The notes beneath the pieces were generated by a model. It searched no databases. It was not told where the DNA came from and saw only the letters and a program-made list of their open reading frames with translations. A DNA stretch of 64,000 bases, from the NCBI GenBank assembly GCA_017619585.1, contig JAFZSA010000031.1, positions 62,001-126,000 of the forward strand, written 5' to 3'. The first letter of the stretch is position 1, and every line of letters starts with the position of its first letter. Positions 43,518-50,683 of the stretch are shown one piece after another. Both the position numbers and the translations under genes were made by a program. The DNA comes from Bacteroidaceae bacterium. Lineage in GTDB: Bacteria; Bacteroidota; Bacteroidia; Bacteroidales; Bacteroidaceae.

Positions 43518-44924
43518 TCACTCCCACGCCTCTATATCAGCATCAGGGAACATGTCTTTGTGGAATACGGGATCTTTACCTTCCTTGCGTTGCTGTAAAT
43601 AATCACGTAAGAGACGGAAAGCGTATTTGCTGAGCCATACAACGGCTATCAGATTCAATATTGTCATCAGTGCCATGGCGATATCCACAAAGCACCATGC
43701 TTGCTGTAGTGTCATATAACCGCCCAGCAATACTACTACTCCACTGAAGAGTCGGAATACAAGGATAGTCCAGGGCTTGTCACAGATAAAGCGGATGTTG
43801 GTCTCGCCGTAAAAGTAATTGGCAATGATGGTACTGTAGGCAAACAGGAAAATGGCAGCTGTCAGGTACCACGCTCCCATAGAGCCCAGATGATGCTCCA
43901 TTGCACGTGAGGTCAGGATAATGCCGTCAGCCTGAGTGTAGATACCACTTAGTATGATAATGAAGGCTGTACAGGTACAGATTACCAGTGTGTCAGTAAA
44001 AACACCCAGACTCTGTAGCAGACCCTGCTTGACGGGATGACTGATGGTAGCCGTGGCTGCGGCATTAGGAGCACTTCCTTCGCCAGCCTCGTTGCTGAAA
44101 AGACCTCGCTTCACACCCTGCATCACTGCCATACCTAAAGTTCCACCTGCTACCTGATGCCAGCCAAAAGCACTTTTGACAATGAGCGCCAGCATGGCTG
44201 GTACCTGTTGAATGTTCATGACCAGAATAACAATGGCCAATATCAGGTAACCTACTGCCATGAAGGGAACCACCATGGCAGAGAAGTGTGCTATGCGCTG
44301 GATGCCGCCAAAGATGATAATCAGTGTTAGCAGGGTGAGTCCCCATGCTGCAGTATCAGTGCCAATGCCAAAGGCCTCGTTCATGGCATCGCATAGTGTA
44401 TTGCTTTGCACTATCTGGTTGGCGAGTCCGAATCCGTATATGATAAAGCAGGCAAAGATAATGCCCATCCAGCGTTTGCCTAATCCGTGTTGCATATAAT
44501 AAGCGGGTCCTCCGTAGAAACTGTCCTCACCCTTGCGTTTAAAGAGCTGGGCAAGGGTAGCCTCCATGAAGGCTGTGCTGGCACCCAAGAGTGCCATTAT
44601 CCACATCCAGAAGACTGCACCGGGACCGCCAACAAAGATGGCACTGGCTACTCCGGCAAGATTTCCTGTTCCTACACGACTGGACAGACTCACAGCAAAA
44701 GCCTGGAATGAGGATATCTTCTTCTGTTTTTTCTCATCATTCTGCTCAGATGGTGTTGAAGGGGTGATAAGGCTACGGAACATCTCACCGATGTGAGTGA
44801 ACTGAACGACTCGGAGGTTCCATGTAAAATACAATGCACAGCCTACCAGCATAGTTATCACTACGTAGGTCCAAAGAAAATCGCTTATGGATGAAATTAT
44901 TTCTATGATAAATTCATAATTCAT
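43518..44924 (-). CDS. Amino acid (alanine/glycine):cation symporter, AGCS family
   Basis: 468 aa from ATG 44924; the frame extends to a TTG at 44933, which is less likely. About ten to eleven membrane segments. AGCS hallmarks: FQAFAVSLSSRVGTGNLAGV (about 68-87; ion and amino-acid site), GGPGAVFWMWIMALLGASTAFMEATLAQ, YGGPAYYMQHGLG, RGLFSNEAGEGSAPNAAA (about 273-290) and AYSTIIANYFYGE. It takes up alanine, glycine or related amino acids with Na+ (or H+), in keeping with the Na+ gradient made by the decarboxylase operon. The C-terminus is cytoplasmic and charged. It is transcribed in the same direction as the neighbours on both sides. Confidence 0.93.
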   Translation of the reverse strand: MNYEFIIEIISSISDFLWTYVVITMLVGCALYFTWNLRVVQFTHIGEMFRSLITPSTPSEQNDEKKQKKISSFQAFAVSLSSRVGTGNLAGVASAIFVGGPGAVFWMWIMALLGASTAFMEATLAQLFKRKGEDSFYGGPAYYMQHGLGKRWMGIIFACFIIYGFGLANQIVQSNTLCDAMNEAFGIGTDTAAWGLTLLTLIIIFGGIQRIAHFSAMVVPFMAVGYLILAIVILVMNIQQVPAMLALIVKSAFGWHQVAGGTLGMAVMQGVKRGLFSNEAGEGSAPNAAATATISHPVKQGLLQSLGVFTDTLVICTCTAFIIILSGIYTQADGIILTSRAMEHHLGSMGAWYLTAAIFLFAYSTIIANYFYGETNIRFICDKPWTILVFRLFSGVVVLLGGYMTLQQAWCFVDIAMALMTILNLIAVVWLSKYAFRLLRDYLQQRKEGKDPVFHKDMFPDADIEAWE

Positions 44925-44978
44925 AATTAACAACTCAAAATAAACACGGCGGCAGCAAATTATTTACTCTTCACATTT

Positions 44979-45006
44979 CTTTCCCCCTAAAGGGGGGAGG
45001 GGTCTT
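44979..45006. repeat. C5/G6 palindrome between two minus-strand genes
   Basis: CCCCCTAAAGGGGGGAGGGG, at about 44984-45003, is the same type of element as at 15441-15462. It lies right at the 3' end of the PEP-synthase-like gene and may form its terminator. Confidence 0.55.
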
Positions 45007-45007
45007 T

Positions 45008-47992
45008 TCATTTTTCACTTGTCATGATGACAGCCTCTTTCTTCTGGCCGTCAACCTTTATGATCAGTGGTTCCGGGAAGCGTACGTGGCGTACATGCTT
45101 GGTCTCCTGAACAGCTGGCATCTGGTTGAGCACATCCTGACGGTAAACACCATCACCGCGGAAGGCATCTATTGTAAGGTAGCATACACCCAAGGAGGTA
45201 AGGTTCTGGAAGAAGTGAGTACCTTGACTGGGGTCAACCTGATAATTGTCCAATCCGGCTTCTACTATTATCTGTGAGGCGCTGATATGCGGCCATTTTA
45301 CAGGGATACCCAGCCAGGGGTCGCTACTTCCCCAGCGTCCGGGGCCAACCAATATATAGTTCTGTCCTTGTTGGCCGTTTTCTCCGTTTATGTCGGGTTG
45401 TTTGCTGGTGCTTAGGAAGGAACGGTTGATACGTTCAATCTCGTCTGCAATTTCATAATTCATGCTGGGCGTGTAGTCTTCTGTTTTGACGTAAATCACA
45501 TCTTTTATCTCGGTGAATATGCCATGTCCGATAGCATTGTGCGAACGTAAGAGGCACTGCTCGTCGGGTATTTCCTTCAAGTCCTCGTTCAGCTCCATGC
45601 GGTTGTCTACCATGGGACGGATTTGCAGCATATAGAACTCACCCGTCTTGTCGGCGTGCAGGTTTACAGCAAACTCAATCTCAACGGGGCGTTTCATCTC
45701 ATCCTGACCGTACTTGAGCACTTTCTGCATCAGTTCCGGTAGGGGGAAGACTTCGTGTTTCAGTACTCCGGCAAAGGAAACAATCTTGCGGTTCTTGCCT
45801 TCGTAGTATCCGTCGTAGATGCATTGGTCGTAGGGGTCAAAGGTAGAGGATATCCACTGCAGGGTACCATCCTGCTCTGCATCGCGGACTGCAACCTTGA
45901 CCAGGTTGAATCCGTCATCAACCTTAAATTCTTTGTCGCCTTCCTCCTCTTTGGTTCTAAGGGCCAGAAAGTGTGTCTGCGTATCACGCAGTGCCAGTTC
46001 CATCTCACTCATCTGTAGTACCTGATGAGGATGATAGGGGCAGACGCGTAGGCTTACGCCGCCATCTACGATATATTTTCCCAATCCCATGGCAAGCGAA
46101 ACGGTACCTTCTTCGGCATTCTCATCACCAATGGGGTAGTAGTTGATGCTACGGGCTACGCCGCTTATCACGGGGTAGAAGCGGTCTCCGTGCTGTTCAC
46201 CAACCACCTCCTGAAGGATTACGGCCATTTTCTCCTGGTCTATTACGTTGCTGGTTGCTGTCATGTAGTCCTTGCTTCCCTGATAGAAGACGCTTGCATA
46301 AACGGCCTTGATGGCTCCTGCCAACATGGATAGACGTTCGTACTTGTCTGTGCTATAGGGAATCATGTATGTGGTATATACACCCGCAAATGGTTGGTAA
46401 TGGGAGTCTTCCAGCAAACTACTGCTTCGTATGGCAATGGGAGTGCTGACTACAGAGAGGAAGGCTTCCAGGTCGCCCAACAGTCGCATTGGCAGACGGG
46501 CACGGAGGAAGTGCTGTAGGATTGTTTCATCGGGCAGGTCGCTCAGTGCTATCTGGTAAAGCTCGTTCGTATCCATGAACTCGTCAAAGATATCCGTACA
46601 CAGCACTACGGTCTTGGGGATACGTACCTGGGCACCAGGGTATTCGTTGAGGTCGGTGTGGCGCATCAGTATATGGTCTATGAAAGCCAGACCACGTCCT
46701 TTTCCGCCTAAGCTGCCGTCTCCGATACGTGCAAAGTTGGAGTATTGGTCGAAGCGTTCGCGCTGGAACACAGCTACAACGCCTTGGTTCTTCATTCTGC
46801 GGTAGGCAACAATGGCATCCAGGATAATCTGTCGGTGTGCATCTACATCCTGAAGGTTTTCCCATGTAATGTTTTTCAGGAATTCTGAAATAGGGAAGAG
46901 GGCACGACTGGCCAGCCAACGACTGACATTGTTGTGGCTGATGTGATAGAGTAGGCTTCGGGCCGGCACTGTCATGATGTTGTTTTGCAGGTCCTTCAGG
47001 TTGTGGATTCTTACAACCTCCTCCATGGTGTCAGGGTTGCGGAATATGAAATCTCCAAAACCGAAGAAACGCTGTACCAGGCTTCTCAGGTCCACCGCCA
47101 TCTTCTTTGAGTTCTTGTCAATGAAGAGGGCTTTGCATCTGTCTGCCAACTTGGCTTTCTCTGATTCAGAGGAATTCAGAATAAGGGGTATGTAGGGATC
47201 ATTGGCACGGATGGCACTTAAAAGTTTGAAACCGGCATCCTCGTCTTTCTCTGCGTCTGGCGTCATGGGAAAACGGCAGTCGCTGATTACTCCCAGGGTG
47301 TTGTTGGCAAACCTGCTGTACAGACTCCATGCTTCTTCATAGTTGCGGGCCAGCACAATCTTTGGGCGACCACGCATTCGCAGTGTTTCCAAGCTGGTGT
47401 TCAGGGCTTCTGTTGCAAACTCAAGGCTCTGCTGTAGCACAAAGTTGTACAGGCTGGGCAGGATACTGCTGTAAAAGCGGATGCTATCCTCCACCACCAG
47501 TATCATCTGAACACCGGCACTGCGTATGTCGTGCTCCAGGTTCATGCGATCCTCCATCAGCTTTATGATGGAAAGCAGCAATTCTGTATTACCTAACCAG
47601 CAGAAGACGTATTCAAAGACAGAGAGATCCTCGTTCTCCATGCGTTTGGTAATACCGTGACTGAACGGGGTAAGTACTACAATGGGTATGGTGGTATAAA
47701 TTTGCTTGATTGAGCGGGCAATATCAAAGACACTGTTGTCTTCAGCTGCGGGCATACAGATTACAAGGTCTACATTACCCCCGGCCATCTGTCTCTCAGC
47801 CTCGTCTTTACTGGCTACCTGAATGAATCGGGGAGGGAAGCGGAGGCCTAAGCGTGCATATTCCGAAAAGATCTTTTCGTCAACGCGTCCGTCGTCCTCC
47901 AGCATAAAGGCGTCATACGGATTGGCTATCAACAGCACGTTGCAGATGCGGTTTAGCATCAAGTCAACAAACGAGGTATCTTTCAGTTGCAT
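45008..47992 (-). CDS. Receiver-like / PEP-pyruvate-binding (PPDK_N) protein, function unknown
   Basis: 994 aa. The N-terminus holds two receiver-like alpha/beta regions: about residues 15-150 (NVLLIANPYDAFML, then VDLVICMPAAEDN, PIVVLTPFSHG) and about 160-330 (MILVVEDSIRFYSSIL, LGVISDCRFPM, PYIPLILNSSE). About 420-860 is an ATP-grasp domain like the N-terminus of PEP synthase/pyruvate phosphate dikinase: FARIGDGSLGGKGRGLAFID, AIRSSSLLEDSHYQPFAGVYTT, VILQEVVG, EIEFAVNLH and FYMLQIRPM. The phospho-His and PEP-binding domains of real PEP synthase are missing. It is cytoplasmic. Bacteroidota carry long homologues of this kind with no proven function; a phosphotransfer or signalling role is a guess. 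A TACTTTTG -7 box lies 24 bases upstream (48023-48016). Confidence 0.8.
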   Translation of the reverse strand: MQLKDTSFVDLMLNRICNVLLIANPYDAFMLEDDGRVDEKIFSEYARLGLRFPPRFIQVASKDEAERQMAGGNVDLVICMPAAEDNSVFDIARSIKQIYTTIPIVVLTPFSHGITKRMENEDLSVFEYVFCWLGNTELLLSIIKLMEDRMNLEHDIRSAGVQMILVVEDSIRFYSSILPSLYNFVLQQSLEFATEALNTSLETLRMRGRPKIVLARNYEEAWSLYSRFANNTLGVISDCRFPMTPDAEKDEDAGFKLLSAIRANDPYIPLILNSSESEKAKLADRCKALFIDKNSKKMAVDLRSLVQRFFGFGDFIFRNPDTMEEVVRIHNLKDLQNNIMTVPARSLLYHISHNNVSRWLASRALFPISEFLKNITWENLQDVDAHRQIILDAIVAYRRMKNQGVVAVFQRERFDQYSNFARIGDGSLGGKGRGLAFIDHILMRHTDLNEYPGAQVRIPKTVVLCTDIFDEFMDTNELYQIALSDLPDETILQHFLRARLPMRLLGDLEAFLSVVSTPIAIRSSSLLEDSHYQPFAGVYTTYMIPYSTDKYERLSMLAGAIKAVYASVFYQGSKDYMTATSNVIDQEKMAVILQEVVGEQHGDRFYPVISGVARSINYYPIGDENAEEGTVSLAMGLGKYIVDGGVSLRVCPYHPHQVLQMSEMELALRDTQTHFLALRTKEEEGDKEFKVDDGFNLVKVAVRDAEQDGTLQWISSTFDPYDQCIYDGYYEGKNRKIVSFAGVLKHEVFPLPELMQKVLKYGQDEMKRPVEIEFAVNLHADKTGEFYMLQIRPMVDNRMELNEDLKEIPDEQCLLRSHNAIGHGIFTEIKDVIYVKTEDYTPSMNYEIADEIERINRSFLSTSKQPDINGENGQQGQNYILVGPGRWGSSDPWLGIPVKWPHISASQIIVEAGLDNYQVDPSQGTHFFQNLTSLGVCYLTIDAFRGDGVYRQDVLNQMPAVQETKHVRHVRFPEPLIIKVDGQKKEAVIMTSEK

Positions 47993-48015
47993 GGTTTCTT
48001 TTTCGTATTTATCTG

Positions 48016-48023
48016 CAAAAGTA
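48016..48023 (-). promoter_or_regulatory. -7 box of the receiver/PPDK_N gene
   Basis: TACTTTTG on the minus strand fits TAnnTTTG, 23 bases before ATG 47992. No TTTG is seen at 19-21 bases upstream. Confidence 0.4.
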
Positions 48024-48062
48024 CGAAAAATAATTGAGAATCATGGGCTTGAGAATAAAAAA

Positions 48063-48099
48063 TAAGCCTCAGCTTGGTATTTCACCGAACTGAGGCTTA
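48063..48099 (-). terminator. Rho-independent terminator downstream of gdhA
   Basis: The stem TAAGCCTCAG (48063-48072) / CTGAGGCTTA (48090-48099) is extended by GGT/ACC inside. On the minus strand it is followed by TTTTTTATT. It comes after the two gdhA-tail repeats, so both are transcribed with gdhA. Confidence 0.85.
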
Positions 48100-48130
48100 C
48101 ATATATAATTGCTATGGTTCTAAATCGAAC

Positions 48131-48304
48131 TTATACAATGCCCTGAGCCATCAGCGAAAAGAACGTTGGCTTCGCTTTCGCTTCGCCGAGCTTTTCGCGG
48201 CTATGGGCTGTCATTGCTTACACAATGCCCTGAGCCATCAGCGAAAAGAACGTTGGCTTCGCTTTCGCTTCGCCGAGCTTTTCGCGGCTATGGGCTGTCA
48301 TTGC
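48131..48304 (-). repeat. Two 87-bp tandem repeats carrying copies of the gdhA 3' end
   Basis: Unit 1 is 48218-48304 and unit 2 is 48131-48217 (gdhA order). The gdhA end at 48305-48327 is a third, partial copy. Each unit ends with the gdhA codons for MAQGIV plus a stop. Because 87 is a multiple of 3, the units stay in the gdhA frame: after each stop, 28 sense codons and a new stop follow. An internal inverted repeat GCGAAAAG/CTTTTCGC can form a hairpin. Apart from one base near the end, the units appear identical. Confidence 0.92.
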
Positions 48305-49642
48305 TTACACAATGCCCTGAGCCATCATAGCCTTGGCAACCTTCATAAAGCCAGCTACGTTGGCACCCTTTACGTAGTTAACGTAACCGTCGGGCTCTGT
48401 ACCGTACTTCACGCAGTTCTCGTGGATGTTCTCCATGATCCAGAGCAACTTAGCGTCAACTTCCTCAGCTGACCAGCTCAGACGCTCTGAGTTCTGAGAC
48501 ATCTCAAGACCTGATACTGATACACCACCGGCGTTGCTAGCCTTACCGGGAGAGTACAGGATCTTAGCCTGCTGGAATACCTTGATAGCCTCAGGAGTAG
48601 AAGGCATGTTAGCGCCCTCAGCAACAGCGATAACACCGTTGGCAACCAGTGCCTTAGCAGCTTCCTCGTTCAACTCGTTCTGAGTTGCACAGGGCAGTGC
48701 AATGTCAGCCTTCTCGAACCAAGGCTTAGCACCTGCTACATACTTGGCTGTAGGATACTTGTCTGCATATTCCTTGATACGACCACGGTAAACGTTCTTC
48801 AGCTCCATGATGTAATCCAGCTTCTCACGTGTGATACCATCGGGATCGTAGATGTAACCGTCAGAGTCTGACATGGTCATGGGAATACCACCCAACTGCA
48901 GCACCTTCTCAGCAGCATACTGAGCTACGTTACCTGCACCAGAGATCAGTACCTTCTTACCTTCTACAGTGTCACCCTTAGTCTTCAGCATGGCACGCAG
49001 GAAGTAAACTGTACCGTAACCGGTAGCCTCGGGACGAATCAGTGAACCACCGAACTCAATACCCTTACCTGTCAGCACACCGCTATATTCGCGAGTGAGC
49101 TTCTTGTACATACCGAACATGTAGCCAACCTCACGACCACCTACGCCGATGTCACCAGCGGGTACGTCTGTGTCGGGACCGATGTGACGGGTCAACTCCA
49201 GCATGAAAGCCTGGCAGAAACGCATTACCTCAGCGTTGCTCTTACCACGGGGAGAGAAGTCTGAACCACCCTTACCACCACCCATGGGCAGTGTAGTCAG
49301 AGAGTTCTTGAAGGTCTGCTCGAAGGCAAGGAACTTCAGGATACCCAGGTTTACGCTCTTATGGAAACGGATACCGCCCTTGTAGGGACCAATTGCATTG
49401 TTGTGCTGGATACGGTAACCCATGTTGGTCTGAATCTGTCCCTTATCGTCCATCCATGTTACACGGAACTGGTAAACTCTGTCGGGAATGCAAAGGCGCT
49501 CAATCAAATTTACCTTGTCAAACTCGGGGTGCTTGTTGTACTCTTCTTCAATTGTACCAAGAACCTCTTCTACTGCCTGATGATACTCGGGCTCATTGGG
49601 GAAGCGTCTTTTAAGATCTTCCAAGACTTTTTTTGCGTCCAT
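48305..49642 (-). CDS. gdhA: NADP-type glutamate dehydrogenase
   Basis: 445 aa, the usual length of hexameric glutamate dehydrogenases. It makes glutamate from 2-oxoglutarate and ammonia (or the reverse) in the cytoplasm and is the main ammonia-assimilation route in gut Bacteroidota. Features: GYRIQHNNAIGPYKGGIRFH (about 75-94), catalytic Lys in PMGGGKGGSDF (about 119-129), DVPAGDIGVGGREVGYM, and the nucleotide-binding GAGNVAQYAAEKVLQLGG (about 236-253). The NADP preference is inferred from the overall family. Its promoter is a full sigma-ABfr match. The 3' end has been duplicated downstream in two 87-bp repeats. Confidence 0.97.
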   Translation of the reverse strand: MDAKKVLEDLKRRFPNEPEYHQAVEEVLGTIEEEYNKHPEFDKVNLIERLCIPDRVYQFRVTWMDDKGQIQTNMGYRIQHNNAIGPYKGGIRFHKSVNLGILKFLAFEQTFKNSLTTLPMGGGKGGSDFSPRGKSNAEVMRFCQAFMLELTRHIGPDTDVPAGDIGVGGREVGYMFGMYKKLTREYSGVLTGKGIEFGGSLIRPEATGYGTVYFLRAMLKTKGDTVEGKKVLISGAGNVAQYAAEKVLQLGGIPMTMSDSDGYIYDPDGITREKLDYIMELKNVYRGRIKEYADKYPTAKYVAGAKPWFEKADIALPCATQNELNEEAAKALVANGVIAVAEGANMPSTPEAIKVFQQAKILYSPGKASNAGGVSVSGLEMSQNSERLSWSAEEVDAKLLWIMENIHENCVKYGTEPDGYVNYVKGANVAGFMKVAKAMMAQGIV

Positions 49643-49692
49643 TCTGATTTGATTTTAACTAATACTTAGGTTTGTTACTTTCATTCTGGGTG

Positions 49693-49723
49693 CAAAATTA
49701 TATAAAATACTCTAAATAACAAA
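49693..49723 (-). promoter_or_regulatory. gdhA: sigma-ABfr promoter of gdhA
   Basis: On the minus strand TTTG (49723-49720), 19 bases, then TAATTTTG (49700-49693), 50 bases before the gdhA ATG at 49642. Confidence 0.75.
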
Positions 49724-49768
49724 CGATTTGTAAGAAAAAGTGTAGAAAAATTCACAAATCGTCATATT

Positions 49769-50455
49769 TTATACATCTAACGCAATTGTAAATATGCTGA
49801 TTGTTGCTTGTGGGTCAGTTGCAAGTATGGCCTGGGCGCAACTGCCTATAGTGGCACCTGTTGTCAGAACATCATCTACCAGTAGGATGCGTTTTCCCTT
49901 CCAGTCCTGTGGAATGTTGGCCTCGTATTTACCTGCGGTATTCTCTTTTCTTGCTTTTTGACTCAATTTGGTCTGGGATGTTGCGGAATCTTTCTTTGTA
50001 AGAAGGTTCATCACTGGCAGGTGCATGATTCTTCCCATTCCCCTTGCTATCATTTCAGCCTGATTATATCCTCTTTTCTTTATTCTTTTCCTGTCACACG
50101 GGACCGGAACAATTATATCTGTCTTCTCTGCAAGTTGCAGGTGTGCAATTTCCGTAGCTGCCCACTCGCCAATCTTGATTCCCAGTTGTGCGCCACCTTT
50201 GTATTTTATCTTTATGAGTATGTTGTGAAAGTCAGACTGATGTCTGTAGTACAACAGGGTAGCTCCATATTGAACAGGTGCAAAGTTCCAGACCTTTCTC
50301 AGCGGCTCGTTGTCTTCTGTGCTTTGCAGAGGGTAGCGGGGCAGTTGGATTGAGCAGGTGGTACATATATACTCCTCGGATGGTTCCAGTGTTTGTTGGC
50401 ATACTACGCATTTGCGTGGCAAAAGGATATTACATAAATCAGCAATCAGACTCAT
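49769..50455 (-). CDS. ComF-family phosphoribosyltransferase
   Basis: 228 aa, usual length. The N-terminus has a four-Cys zinc-finger-like pattern (CVVCQQTL then CTTC, about 16-35). A type I phosphoribosyltransferase domain follows, with the PRPP-binding loop ILLVDDVLTTGATIGSC (about 190-206) and a basic cluster in VPCDRKRIKKRGYNQAEMIARG. ComF proteins take part in DNA uptake or in nucleotide or DNA-repair metabolism; the exact reaction is not established. It is transcribed toward gdhA with its own promoter region between. Confidence 0.93.
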   Translation of the reverse strand: MSLIADLCNILLPRKCVVCQQTLEPSEEYICTTCSIQLPRYPLQSTEDNEPLRKVWNFAPVQYGATLLYYRHQSDFHNILIKIKYKGGAQLGIKIGEWAATEIAHLQLAEKTDIIVPVPCDRKRIKKRGYNQAEMIARGMGRIMHLPVMNLLTKKDSATSQTKLSQKARKENTAGKYEANIPQDWKGKRILLVDDVLTTGATIGSCAQAILATDPQATISIFTIALDV

Positions 50456-50544
50456 ATTCTATACTTCAGAATGCCCCATATTATATAATAGAAAAGCCCC
50501 TTAGCCAGAGAGTTTCCTTTTCTGATTGAAGATAGATATTTTCC

Positions 50545-50614
50545 AAGTTAGAAAACTTATTATCTAAGTTAGAAAATTTCTCTCTTAAGTTAATTATCGT
50601 GGGAAAGTAAGTTA
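50545..50614. repeat. Degenerate 21-bp repeats starting AAGTTA
   Basis: AAGTTA begins at 50545, 50566, 50587 and 50609, that is at spacings of 21, 21 and 22. The first two are followed by GAAAA. On the minus strand the first units read as a heptad-like peptide (NLREKFS, NLDNKFS, NLENIYL). Whether this is coding is unclear. Confidence 0.55.
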
Positions 50615-50628
50615 ATTCTTTTTCCGGA

Positions 50629-50663
50629 TAAAAAAGAGCGCTCGGATTGTTCCGGGCGCTCTT
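50629..50663 (-). terminator. Terminator of the SusCD-FAS1 operon
   Basis: AAGAGCGC (50634-50641) pairs with GCGCTCTT (50656-50663), extended inside by GGA/TCC. The minus-strand copy ends in TTTTTT. It is 20 bases past the SusD stop. Confidence 0.85.
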
Positions 50664-50683
50664 GGGAATATTTGTATGCACAA

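Noticed and set aside
48131..48304. CRISPR array
   Set aside because: Only two 87-bp units directly adjoining, with no spacers; no cas genes in the window.
48074..48472. Plus-strand 132-codon frame with an internal 29-residue repeat
   Set aside because: It is the antisense of the gdhA tail and its 87-bp repeats; the repeat in the translation only reflects the DNA repeat.
50481..50681. Minus-strand 66-codon frame between the SusD and ComF genes
   Set aside because: Its start lies in the SusD terminator hairpin and it has no good promoter. I keep the repeat as an observation but do not call a gene.
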